In this document: piece after piece, positions 1-34,326 of the stretch
Layout: each line of letters starts with the position of its first letter
How positions within the stretch are numbered: the first letter of the stretch is position 1
Assembly: GCA_963681505.1 (NCBI GenBank)
Contig: OY811983.1
Location: 6,956,627 to 7,020,626 of the forward strand
Length of the DNA: 64,000 nt
Direction: 5' to 3'
Source of the DNA: Eunapius fragilis
Taxonomy: Eukaryota > Porifera > Demospongiae > Spongillida > Spongillidae
Notes under the pieces: model-generated
What the model saw: only the letters and a program-made list of their open reading frames with translations
What the model was told of the DNA's origin: nothing
Databases searched by the model: none
Made by a program: the position numbers and the translations under genes

Positions 1-11
1 TTTCTCCCCAG

Positions 12-688
12 ACCACCTGTGGCATTACTTAGCAGAGTCCTGTACAACTTGCTTGTAGCTGTGAGGGTGTGTCCCAAGGCATCCCAGACATATGACATAG
101 GGGCTCCATCTTCCATCAAGATTGCCCTTCCTGGCACAGACCCAGCTGATGCTCAGCGAAGGCAGTAAGTGCCTGTATCAGGGAGAAGGAGGGGGGGGGG
201 GGGGGGGGGAATCTAAATCTAAGCGATAGTTGTGGGGTGAAAGAAGAAGCAGCTCCCATCCTAAAGGTGCATTGCATTACTGAACATGTTGAGAGGGTCA
301 CTTAACTTGACATGTACTTGAAATTGATCAATGCTCCGGTTTTGAAAAACGAGGGTTTTAAAATCATGTCTTTAATTTGTTTTGTTTTTTAAAAGGGAAG
401 GGTGTGGAAGGGGATGAGAGAGGGAGGGATATGGTTGGTTGCCCTAGGGGAGCAGCTAAGCCTGGTACTGAATACTGTTCTCCTAGGCAGCGAGCTCTGA
501 GGGCCCTAGATGAAAGGCTTAGCAAGGTGGAGCCACAGGCTACCTGGCCATCACTGGAGGACAACAACAGTCAAGATGAGACGGGGTTGTCTGAACCCAG
601 CTCGCCGCAGATGGCAGAGGTGGAAGTGGAAATGCCTGAACTGGCCCCGAAGAACCAGGGTCTCCCAGCATCTGCAAAGCCCACGTAG
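12..688 (+). CDS. TMEM115: TMEM115 homolog, C-terminal part (5' end outside window)
   Basis: Two exons are visible: 12-164 (after a CAG acceptor at the window edge, donor GTAAGT) and 487-688 (acceptor TCCTAG, stop TAG at 686). Joined, they read through the stretch YDIGAPSSIKIALPGTDPAD and then RALRALDERLSKVE, which I recognise as the conserved cytosolic tail of TMEM115, a multi-pass Golgi membrane protein implicated in retrograde Golgi-to-ER traffic. The membrane-spanning rhomboid-like part must lie upstream of the window. The tail ends in an acidic, Ser/Pro-rich segment, as in animal homologs. The intron carries a G homopolymer near 190-209. The family assignment rests on recalled tail motifs, not on an alignment. 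Confidence 0.85.
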
Positions 689-1022
689 TCCCCAGTTAAC
701 CCTGAGTGTAAATTTCTTATGTCTGTCCGCTATTTCGCGTGCTTCTTGCCCTTTTCACCTGATGCCACAGTCACCTAAAATGCTCCGCGTCTTTATAACT
801 AAGGAGGGGGCATTGAAACGTTCCGCCTGTTGAGTAATACCATTCACGAGACCAAAGCCAACCTCGAAAAGGCGGTTTGCGACTTTGTCGCGTTATAAAT
901 GCTTTCCATATAGGGCTCTTGCAAAAGACGCTAGGCGGGTCTTCACTGCATGCCCACAGTTTCTCATTTCTGTGTTCTTGTACTGTTTGTCGCACGTAGC
1001 TTGCAGTATGTGTAAGGTGTAA
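689..1022. other. TMEM115 / AKNA-like intergenic spacer
   Basis: This 334-base tandem-gene spacer holds the TMEM115 3' UTR and the promoter and leader of the next gene. I see no canonical AATAAA and no convincing extra exon. Confidence 0.5.
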
Positions 1023-6011
<4,989 letters not shown>

Positions 6012-6377
6012 AGTTCTCACTTCTTCCTGCCTCTAGGTGACAAATATTTCAGGACTCAATAAGCACCCTTCAGATTTTTTTGCTACCAACAATAATACCA
6101 AATAAGCCAGGACAGGGGGACATTTCATAATATGCACAGATAGAATGATATACAGAGTCAATGCACAGACCAAAAAAAAAACAACACCAACAAAAGGGCA
6201 AAAAGCTGTACAACTGATGCACTCAAATATATTGCTGCAATGATTCAATGGGTCCACACAAAATACAAGATACACACAGACAGACATGTACACACATAGC
6301 CAACATACAGTGAACAAAAAAAAAGACCAGTAGATAACTGATTCAGCACCCCCTCCTCATGGACCTACCATCCTTCT
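6012..6377. other. Convergent 3' spacer
   Basis: This spacer lies between two converging genes and should hold both 3' UTRs. It is A-rich on the + strand (A run near 6171-6182) with no clear gene. The ORF that crosses it on the minus strand looks like chance. Confidence 0.5.
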
Positions 6378-7589
6378 CTATAATGATTTGGAGAAGTGGG
6401 CCATGAAGATGTTTGGGATAGTTGAACTGTTCAGGTGATCGTGGTACAGGAAGCCATTGATAGTTTGACCCCCTCCTGTGACATACATGTCCCCTGAACT
6501 GTGGCACCGCGTCTGGTCCCTTTGGGGAGGGGCAAGTGTCCTCACCCCGCTCTGCGTCCAGCCATTCACGTGCGGTTGGACGTCGCTACGGAACTGGTAC
6601 GTCTCTGATGGGATGCCAGGACCAGTCCTCCCTACATCATCTATGTCCATGGTAGTGGCAGAGTCCATAGACTCTGTGTGGTACTCACACTCCATCTGCA
6701 CACAGCTGTCAGCCGTGCTGGGCAGCACAGGCAGAGACACAACAGGGGAGGGGCCGCTACTTGGAGAGCCACGCCCCCAATGGGAGGATGCAGATGCCAA
6801 CATGTGACTGAAGATACTCCCGCTCGACTGAGCCAGTTCTGGACAAGCTTTCTTCAGTGCAATCGGATGGCTTGGCTGCATGTCTATTACAACCCACTCT
6901 GCGTCTCCTCCCCCTCCTCCGGTCCCACTCTCCTGTGAGGCCTCCAGTCCAGAGTCCATGCCTCCCAAGTTGTCAGTATTCTTCCTCTTTGTGGATACTT
7001 TCCTCTTCCTTTGCTGTGGGGGTAGCTCCAGGGGCTTTCTCTCGCAGGACTCGGAATAACCAGAGGATAAGAGGTCAAGGTTCGTGGAGCTACTGGAGGT
7101 AGCGGAAGGACAGCTGAGGACGAGGGAACTCTCTATACTGGAGGACCCTTGGTGGTGAAGGACGAGGGAACTCTCTATACTGGAGGACCCTTGGTGGTGA
7201 AGGACGTGGAAACTCTCTATACTGGAGGACCCTTGGTGGTGAAGGACGTGGAAACTCTCTATACTGGAGGACCCCATGGCATTGATGGCAGGCTGATCCT
7301 CGTTGGCCACGCGGGGGGAGAGTGTGGGGGAAGAGGGGATGTTTGAAAATGGCGACGGAAGGCGCTGGTCCAAGCAGTCATACAGAGAGCTCCCAAGGGC
7401 GCCGCAATGGGAGGTCATGTCAGACATGTGATGGGGCTCACTTGATGGACTGGAAAGGCTGCAGAAGTCCAAACAGTCATCTTCAAAGTCCCTGGCCTCC
7501 TGAGGTTCGGGGCTTGGTGGTGGTGGTGGTGGAGCCACCCATAGGGTTTCTTCTTTCATGGTTGGCATGACCACATCAGCCAAAGCCAT
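6378..7589 (-). CDS. Unrecognised Ser/Pro-rich putative nuclear protein
   Basis: A single coding exon of 403 residues. The start ATG (7587-7589) lies four bases inside the exon after the acceptor GCCGTTAG, so at least one 5' non-coding exon is expected upstream. The N-terminus has a Pro run (residues ~14-20) and an acidic patch (FEDDCLDF). Residues ~115-170 hold four copies of a 14-residue repeat, QGSSSIES(F/S)xVLHH. A basic cluster, KRKVSTKRKN, could be a nuclear localisation signal. After a Gly run comes the compact motif AEWVVIDMQPSHPIALKKAC, which looks conserved, and the C-terminus IPNIFMAHFSKSL is hydrophobic. I do not recognise the family. The composition suggests a transcriptional or chromatin-associated adaptor, but that is a guess. 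Confidence 0.7.
   Translation of the reverse strand: MALADVVMPTMKEETLWVAPPPPPPSPEPQEARDFEDDCLDFCSLSSPSSEPHHMSDMTSHCGALGSSLYDCLDQRLPSPFSNIPSSPTLSPRVANEDQPAINAMGSSSIESFHVLHHQGSSSIESFHVLHHQGSSSIESSLVLHHQGSSSIESSLVLSCPSATSSSSTNLDLLSSGYSESCERKPLELPPQQRKRKVSTKRKNTDNLGGMDSGLEASQESGTGGGGGDAEWVVIDMQPSHPIALKKACPELAQSSGSIFSHMLASASSHWGRGSPSSGPSPVVSLPVLPSTADSCVQMECEYHTESMDSATTMDIDDVGRTGPGIPSETYQFRSDVQPHVNGWTQSGVRTLAPPQRDQTRCHSSGDMYVTGGGQTINGFLYHDHLNSSTIPNIFMAHFSKSL
7120..7275. repeat. 42-bp coding minisatellite
   Basis: Four in-frame copies within the unrecognised gene, each encoding 14 residues. Copies differ by a few substitutions (GTGGAAA versus AGGGAA). Confidence 0.9.
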
Positions 7590-9256
7590 AATCCTAACGG
7601 CAAAGAGGGGGAAAAGGGTGAAGGTCACACTGCAAGAGCCCCACCTCTCAATTTACTACAACGTAAATCACTACCCTAATTCATAACCCTTCTCACTAAA
7701 TGCTGGGGCCACCACATGGTGAATTCAATCAGTTAAACATTCATATGTATGCCAAAATCACCCCTGCTTAGCCAAGGTATCGTGTGCTCCACCCCCATCT
7801 CCTACACAACTGCAAACCAAGGCAAAATGAGGAGGCGGGTGGGAGAGTTGGCTATGAATATCATTGCATGCAAATTGTGGGCTGAAACACTTAAGCCAAC
7901 ATGAACTGGCCTGTTCACATGCCAGCCATATGTTATTCATAACACACCACCAGGATGTAGAAGGGAAAATGGGACCAAAAAATGAGTTAACAGTAAAATG
8001 TACACTACACACAAGTCATGTTCATTTGTATTACCCCTTTACAAGAGGTGATATCATTAAAAGTTTGGCCTGGGGAGGAGGAACATGGGGAAGCAGAGAA
8101 GGAAAAGATGTTATAGTGCATTCTAATTGTAATACCATACAACTCAACCCTAGCATTCCCCGCAGCCACAAGGACCACGCACTGCCTGCGCACCCTGTGG
8201 GCATACCCTCCAAAAAGGGGTCGCGTCCGACAGGAAAAATAAAGACTGTCCTTTGTCCTTCAGCAGTATATAGAGTGCACCTATATCACCATGGGAACAA
8301 TAGTCATTGATGGGTGCTGACCAAGTAGCTTTGAGCCATCGTCACAGCGCGTGCACGCGTGATGTTGGCATCTCGTAGTAGAAGTTCAACTTCAACCGAG
8401 GCAAAAAAAAAAAAAAAACGTACGCTCGGAGGTTCGGTTCATCAGTTTTTTAACAACCACGCCTACTTAACAGGTCTAATTCATTACAGACCAGGCTATC
8501 ACTCACTTAACGCAGAATAGCCAACAGCCGCGAGAACAAGTAAAACTACTTACACAGGCCGCAATGAAAAGGCAAAGCTACATGGGGGCATAGGGAGCGA
8601 GTGGTTTGATTGAGAGAGCCAAACCGGGGGGGAGGGGGGAGGGGGGGGGGGGGCCGCATCACACGTAGGCGACCGATGGCATGCCGTGGGGGTGAGGCGC
8701 ACGACCTGGCCTCTGGGCCTCTGGAAGTCAGGTACGAAACGCCACAACAGACGGAATTGCACAAATTACCATGCGCGCTGGTATTAGCGACACCAAACCC
8801 CGCTATTCCGCTATCACTCGCACCGCGATCCCGCAGCGGTTCAGTCGACTGACGCGATCACGGCCTCACCTCTGGCAGATCACCGCCCGATACTCTGTTT
8901 CTTCTTTTTTTCTTTTCTTTTATCCTCACCCCCTTTGATTCTTCCACGGAACTTCTTTGTTACGGCTAGCGTTCTTTTGACAACGGTAATACGATCGCTT
9001 CCGCACACAGACTCGGTAAAAGGTAACCCAACGTATCGTGTACGGACCTCGTCTTAGTGATACTGACTGCAATCAGCTGGTGGAAACTTAGTGAAGTGCG
9101 GTCGAAGGAAATGAACGTCTTTCCATTTAGAGCCGCTGCGGGAACATTAATTAATGAGGGGGGGGAAATGAATACCGGGTTTTCGCAATGTCACATGCTT
9201 GATTAGCTTTGGCGCTAAAACCCTAGGCACTAAAAAGAAAGGGGCGCAAGGGTAAC
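7590..9256. other. Divergent promoter region
   Basis: This region separates the unrecognised gene (-) from the MFS transporter (+). It should contain the 5' non-coding exon(s) of the minus-strand gene and both promoters. It includes an A run at 8403-8418 and a G-rich tract at 8625-8653. I see no further coding exon, TATA box or RNA gene. Confidence 0.5.
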
Positions 9257-12200
9257 ATGTCGAGAGAAAAGGAACCACTTCTCCCTTCGGAAGATAAGCG
9301 TACTGATACACCTAAGGGTTCAGCGAACAGTGCAGGTCCGGAATGGCTCCGCAACGTACCTGGATACGGCGTGATGCTGCTGATCAAAAAGACGAAGCCC
9401 TATTACCTCTACGTTCTCTTAATGATGCTCATGGCATACCTGTTCAATCAATTGGACCGGTACACGCTGCCCATTGTCACCACCTCATCCGGGCCTGACC
9501 TTGGCTACGGAGACCTCAGTTGCATGGCGCTCGAGCAATTTGCAGGAATATCCAACGTCACAAAATACTGCACCAACATCACGTAAGTTAACTTTGCTCT
9601 CCCTCTCCCTCCCTCCCTCCCTATCTCCCTCTCCCCCTCTCCCTCCCTCTCTCCCTCTACCTCCCTCTCTCTCCCTCTCTCCCTCTCCCTCCCTCTCTCC
9701 CTCTCCCTCCCTCTCCCTCTCCCTCCCTCTCTCCCTCTCCCTCCCTCTCTCCCTCTCTCCCTCCCTCTCCCCCTCTCCCTCCCTTCCCTCTCCCTCCCTC
9801 TCTCCCTCTCCCTCTCTCCCTTCCCCTCTGTCCACAAATTCAAAGCAAGTGTGTTTGGCCACACCCCTTTGCTTGCTGCTTTCATATTATCAAGTGGCCA
9901 CAGTAATCATACCGAAGAGGGCAGTGAAAAGGGGCGGGGTTGGGGGAGGGGGGGGGAACTTTTGAGCATTGGTATCATACTTGCTAACCTTACAGGGACC
10001 AAGCAAGCTGTGTATCAGCAAAGGATGAGGGTGTCCTCCAATCCAATGAAACCTGTCGCTGGGTCCACAGTGGTACAGGACTTGCGTACCAGATAGTGGC
10101 CGGACCCGTCTTCAACAATCTGTACCCTCTGGCAGGACTGTTCACAGGGTACCTGGCTGACTATGGGAGGAGGACTCTGTGGTTATCCCTCAGCCTTGCC
10201 TTCTGGAGTGTGATGACTGGTCTGACTGGCTTTGCCAGAACCTTTTGGCACCTAGTGGTGCTGAGGGCAATGTTGGCAATAGGGTGAGGGTGATATGGGA
10301 GGGTGGTGATGGTGGGAGGGTGGAGAGTGATGGTGATGGGAGAGTGGTGGTAGTGGGAGTGATAGGTGTAGTGGGATAGTGGGAGGGTGATGATAGTGTG
10401 AAGGAGAGAATACATTGAATGGCTTACTGGCGAGTGAGTTAGTTGCTCCAAATGATTTTTGGGTGTCAATTGCTTGATCACAAGTGACCATCACACAACA
10501 CTGTCATCCTTGGAGCAAAATTGCTATGGAGGTAGTGGTGATGGATGTGGTGATAGTGTGATGTAGGGAGTGGTGATAGTGTGATGGAGGGAATGGTGAT
10601 AGTGTGATGGAGTGGTGATAGTGTGATGGAGGGAGTGGTGATAGTTATGAGTGTTCATGTTGGCATGGTGACTGTTGCTCTTCCCTTAGGGCTGCTGGGT
10701 GCACCCCTTTTGCTATCAGCCTCCTCTCTGACTACATACCTTTGGTAATGGACTCACCTGCTAGCTATAACTCTGACCACACACCATACCCCTGATCATC
10801 AGCACATGTCTGGACACATAAAACCATTTATGGCTATGTGTAGTTCCTTTAATTAGCGCTTGGCAAGGCGTTGTCTTGCAAAAATTGGATTAATAGCATT
10901 GTGCTATTGGCCTGATAGTCTTCTCTGTGGGTTTTTCTTATTTTGTCTGACATGGTTCTATAGAATATGAAAATCAGTTTGTCTCAGGCTTCAAATTGTG
11001 GCTAAGTCACATGGGGGGCGGGGCCACAGTAGATGGTTTTTGAATGTGGTTACTGGTCTTTGTATGCCCTGGCTATGGTGTAATTGATGTGGAGGGAAGG
11101 CTGTAATGGTTGAAACACCTGTGCTTATGGAGGGAAGGCTGTAATGGTTGAAACACCTGTGCATATGGAGGGAAGGCTGTAATGGTTGAAACACCTGTGC
11201 ATATGGAGGGAAGGCTGTAATGGTTGAAACACCTGTACATATGGAGGGAAGGCTGTAATGGTTGAAGCAGCTTGCACACAATGTGTGTGGAGGGAAGGCT
11301 GTAATGGTTGAAACACCTGTGCATATGGAGGGAAGGCTGTAATGGTTGAAGCAGCTTGCACACAATGTGTGTGCCCTTCTCCCCCCCCCCCCCCCCCCCA
11401 ACACACGTACATACCAACATGTATTCACATACACACAATATAATTATCTATTTGTCCTATCCATTCTGCAGGAGTTGCGGGGTTCAGCATTCTCCATCTA
11501 CTACTGGGGCATATACATTGGGTACAGTTTGGCCTACGCCATTGGCAATGGAATCACCCAGGTCCTCAACTGGCGATGGGTCTTCTTCATTAGTGGGCTC
11601 TCAGGCCTGGTACTTGCACCCCTGATTCTACTCACAGTGAGAGAGCCGGCTAGACAAAATCCTGTGGGAGGTGATAAGGAAAAGCAGACGAAGACGCAGT
11701 TTGCCAAGCAGAGCCTGTTGCTCATTGTGAAGACCTTTCTCCCTTGCTTCTTTCCCGGTATGTTTCTCCTATGTATCGCTGGAGGAATAAGGAATGCTGG
11801 AGGTTACGTGTGGGCTTACAACACCGAGAACTTCTTCAAGGCCAGAGGGTACTCTAATGACACCATTAGCTCCTTCATGTCCTGGATTCCTCTGGTGGGA
11901 GGGTCCCTTGGAGCTGCCTTTGGGGGCATTATCTCGGACATTGTCGTCAAGAAGCGTGGCCCCTATGCCAGAGTGTGGGTGCTGATCATAAGCCAGGTGA
12001 GGGGTATATAGGGTCACTTGCTAGAAATTATTAGTTGGAAAGGATGCCTGTAATCAAGGGGCTCTTTTCTGTTGATTAGGTTCTGTGTATTCAGTAGTGT
12101 GTGTAACATTCAGCTATGAGCTAACCACACCAGTTGTGGATGAGCTAAGACCTATGTCCCCCTAAGCATGCCTCGTCGGTCTTTTGATGTTGTGATGAGA

Positions 12201-12758
12201 GCCTACATCAAATGTGTGTGGCGTGGGTAAGTAGGGCACCATCCATCTAAATCCTCCGCACGGCACCATACCACTACAGTAACCTAAATTGTATCACATG
12301 CCACACACAATACCCTCTCAATGCTCTCCATCTCCTTTACTCCTCAGGCAGCTGCAGCACCATTTGCAGCTGGTGCTCTTTTCCTCCCTAAGCCCTGGTG
12401 CTTCCTGTCCCTCATACCGTCCAATGTCATTGGTGAGATGTGGGTGGGGGTAACGACAGCCATCATTGTGGACATAGCCCCTTCGGCCATCCGCACCACC
12501 GCAGTGGCCATCTACCTCTTCATTATAACCATTATTGGAGGCAACTTTAACATCATGGTGACACCGATCCAGCAAGCACTGGAAACACACCAGCACATGT
12601 CCTACTACGATAGTTACAAGTGGACCCTGTTCCTCACTTTCCCCGGTGTGTATGCATTCAGCTCTCTGCTGTTTGTTGCAACCTTCTTTGTCATAAGGTG
12701 TGACATACGGCGCAAACAGAAGATTGAGCAAGCTGCTTTAAAAGTCAATGAGTCATGA
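9257..12758 (+). CDS. MFS transporter, Spinster-like
   Basis: Five exons in phase: 9257-9582, 9996-10283, 10690-10744, 11472-11996 and 12348-12758, giving 534 residues, a usual length for a 12-helix major facilitator. The N-terminus is cytosolic with a dileucine-like EPLLPSEDK. Helix 1 carries NQLDRYTLP, then comes a glycosylatable loop (NVT, NIT) with Cys residues. The inter-helix 2/3 signature is LADYGRRTLW (motif A), followed by GAAGCTPFAISLLSDY and ELRGSAFSIYYWGIYIGYSL (helices 4-5). The second half has a conserved IGEMWVGVTTAIIVDIAPSAIRT segment. The pattern best fits Spinster/SPNS-type transporters, which export sphingosine-1-phosphate or lysophospholipids from membranes or lysosomes. 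The substrate is not determinable from sequence alone. Confidence 0.85.
9598..9831. repeat. CT-rich low-complexity tract
   Basis: Degenerate ccctct/ccctcc repeat filling most of MFS intron 1. The long open frames across it on both strands are composition artefacts. Confidence 0.9.
10284..10660. repeat. Degenerate gtgatggtg/tgatagtg repeats
   Basis: MFS intron 2 is largely short degenerate repeats around tgatagtgtgatggagggag. Confidence 0.75.
11088..11372. repeat. ~38-bp minisatellite in MFS intron 3
   Basis: Seven to eight units starting tggagggaaggctgtaatgg, with two tail types: an aacacctgtgcata form and a gcagcttgcacacaatgtgt form. A C run follows, upstream of the acceptor. Confidence 0.9.
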
Positions 12759-12903
12759 TTGTGACTATGTCACACTTATGTAGTGTTCAGTGTATTGTGA
12801 TGCAAAATATGTTTTTTAAAAATAATCTTGATTGAAAGGTCACATGATGCATAGCCAGTAAAAGGGTTAAATTTGCTCACAAGGTATGAAAAATATAACA
12901 AAA

Positions 12904-12909
12904 AATAAA
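12904..12909 (+). terminator. Candidate polyadenylation signal for the MFS gene
   Basis: Canonical AATAAA 146 bases after the MFS stop codon, before the convergent PKN gene ends. Confidence 0.5.
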
Positions 12910-13016
12910 CTGCTAGATCTTAATTGTAGAAATGTGACAAAGCAGTACATAGCTTAGGTATCACATGTATATCACATGATTTCTGGTGATGTGGTTAAAA
13001 GATGACCTTAGTGACA

Positions 13017-31686
<18,670 letters not shown>

Positions 31687-31796
31687 TGTACCATGTGGGT
31701 GGGAAGCAAGTAGAACTGCTGTGGAGTTCCCTGGCTAGTTTTACCAGTTCAGAATTGTGCTAGTAGAGCCTATGTGTGTTTGTGTGTGTGTGTGTG

Positions 31797-31842
<46 letters not shown>

Positions 31843-32262
31843 CAAGCAAATGTTTGTTAGTTATTCACAAAATGTGTGAGGTGGTGTGGTGTGTGAGGAA
31901 ATGAGCCATAGTGTTTTATGTTGCCACGGAACCTTGCCATTGTGTTGCCATGGCAGCACCATGATGCCTTGTGCGCAAGATGACAAGTGTGTGAACACGT
32001 AAAGGTGCATGCATATGTGCATACATTACATGGCGTGCAGCACTTCTGGAATGTACACACGCACACCAAAAGTTCCATGACATTACAATACCTCTCCCAG
32101 CATACACAGTGTGTCCTAGATGTTTCCAGGGCAACATGGCACACTTCGATGATGCTATTTATACCATCCCCGAAACAGTTCTGTTCTTTGGCACGCATCA
32201 CTGCCCAACGTTGAGCCTCTATGACCCTCTACGTGAATAACCTTAGGGTAGATGGTGGACAG

Positions 32263-32265
<3 letters not shown>

Positions 32266-32296
<31 letters not shown>
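32266..32296. repeat. G homopolymer (~31)
   Basis: Uninterrupted G run. Its exact length is likely unreliable in any assembly. Confidence 0.95.
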
Positions 32297-32297
<1 letters not shown>

Positions 32298-32511
32298 AAG
32301 AACCATCCCACCACCAAACAAACAAACCTGGAATGGGATGTCCATAGAATAGGAGACATTTATACCCCTGTCATGGCCCAACCAGCAAACATGTAAGACA
32401 ACCCTGCAATGGTGGGGCCTTCCTAATCCACGTGGTTAATAAAAGTCCAACCTGTGATCAACATTGATTCCCAAGGTTGCAAGGTGGGAATGCGTTACAT
32501 CTGCTCTGCCA

Positions 32512-32698
32512 AGGATAGCTAGCTATATTCAGCTCTGCCAAGGATAGCTAGCTATATTCAGCTCTGCCAAGGATAGCTAGCTATATTCAGCTCTGCCAAG
32601 GATAGCTAGCTATATTCAGCTCTGCCAAGGATAGCTAGCTATATCCAGCTCTGCCATGGATAGCTAGCTATATCCAGCTCTGCCATGGATAGCTATAT
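32512..32698. repeat. 29-bp minisatellite, ~6 copies
   Basis: Units of cagctctgccaaggatagct plus agctatatt, containing the palindrome TAGCTAGCTA. Confidence 0.92.
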
Positions 32699-33192
32699 TC
32701 AGAGTGGCACAATCAGGTATCAGCAGAATAGTCTATTTTGAGTAAAGGAACATACACACCTACACCCTGTAATATCCACCATACTATGATGTCGGATGGA
32801 AGATGACGGAAATGTGCAATACAAAAATCAGTTAAACACATAGGAATCCACTGGGATCTGTGTGTCTTGTAGTATGTGTGTATGATACATCATCCCCACA
32901 CTGGTTTCCTTAGCAACAAAATATCCTACAAGTCAAGGGAACTTTTAAAATTACACAGACATGTATACACAAAACAGTAACCAGATGTGAGAAGCAGCCC
33001 TATAAGGATCCCGTCAGTACCTGCACCAGTACCCTCACCCCCTTTCAGTGCTAATGATCTCCCCTATGTGTGCACATCAAGATCACTCTACAGCAACCCC
33101 CTGTGTCATCAACACCTGTATGTTCAGAGGTAACATACCATACCTGTGTCTACAGACCTTAGCTGCAGCCACCAGTAACTAAGAGGTAACAC

Positions 33193-33585
33193 AAGTTGAA
33201 TGTCCAGAGGTCACAGATGTACCGTGTCCAGAGGTCACGGATGTACGTGTCCAGAGGTCACGGATGTACCGTGTCCAGAGGTCACGGATGTACCGTGTCC
33301 AGAGGTCACAGATGTACTGTGTCCCAGAGGTCACACATGTACCGTGTCCAGAGGTCACACATGTACAATGTCCAGTGGTCACACATGTACTGTGTCCAGA
33401 GGTCACACATGTACAATGTCCAGAGGTCACACATGTACTGTGTCCAGAGGTCACACATGTACAATGTCCAGAGGTCACACATGTACTGTGTCCAGAGGTC
33501 ACACATGTACAATGTCCAGAGGTCACAGATGTACTGTGTCCAGAGGTCACAGATGTACTGTGTCCAGAGGTCACACATGTACTTC
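33193..33585. repeat. 24-bp minisatellite, ~16 copies
   Basis: Units of tgtccagaggtcacacatgt plus acnn. Two alternating forms (tactgtgtcc and tacaatgtcc) give a 48-base period in the middle. As 24 is divisible by three, all frames stay open and produce artefact ORFs. Confidence 0.95.
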
Positions 33586-34036
33586 AAATGTCTCACGTGT
33601 TCACACATGGCCTATGCATGGCAGCACCAATGGCGGGAAGTAACCGCAAAAAAAATGCTAAATTGTATACACATCACAAGTCAAATGTGCTGGCTAAGCG
33701 TAGCCACAGAACTCAGGATACTGTCCCTTCACCACCTTCCTTCTCAGACCACCTTAAAACATAACTAGAATACCACAGGACATGCAGTAAAGCAAAACAG
33801 CCCTAAAGAGATGTAGGAGGGACTGTTCTAATGAGAGAAAGGGAAAGTAAAAGGAGTCATTCTAATGAAGAAGGGAAGTGGAGGAGGGGCCTTCTGAAGA
33901 GCATTCTTAATAAGAGGTAGGGAGGGAGAGGTAGGGAGGGAGAGGTAGGGTCATTCAAATAGAGAGGAGAGGGAAGGGTGGAGGGGAGGGACATGGAGAC
34001 AATTGGGGTAGAGGCTATCTTGCAGTGACGAACAAA

Positions 34037-34326
34037 TACCTCACCTATCCCACCTCACCTATCCCACCTCACCTATCCCACCTCACATCCCCATCACACA
34101 GGAGGGCAGAGACATGAATGCAGACCTGGTACTACGAACACTTTTAGTCACACGGTGGGATAGGTGAGGTGGGATAGGTAAGGTGGGATAGGTTGAGGTG
34201 GGATAGGTGAAGTGGGATAGGTGAGGTGGGATAGGTGAGGTGGGATAGATGAGGTGGGATAAGGTGAGGTGGGATAGGTGAGGTGGGATAAGGTGAGGTG
34301 GGATAGGTGAGGTGGGATAAGGTGAG
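34037..34326. repeat. 15-bp repeat in two inverted blocks
   Basis: Block 1 (34037-34086) is three copies of ctcacctatcccacc. Block 2 (34153-34326) is about eleven copies of the reverse complement ggtgggataggtgag. About 65 non-repetitive bases separate them. Confidence 0.9.

Noticed and set aside
8540-8860. Short ORFs in the divergent promoter upstream of the MFS gene
   Set aside because: They depend on G/C homopolymer runs and have no conserved features or splice links.
33179-33768. Apparent HTC/VTSGH-rich proteins on both strands
   Set aside because: Products of the 24-base minisatellite. No start context, splice sites or non-repeat domain.
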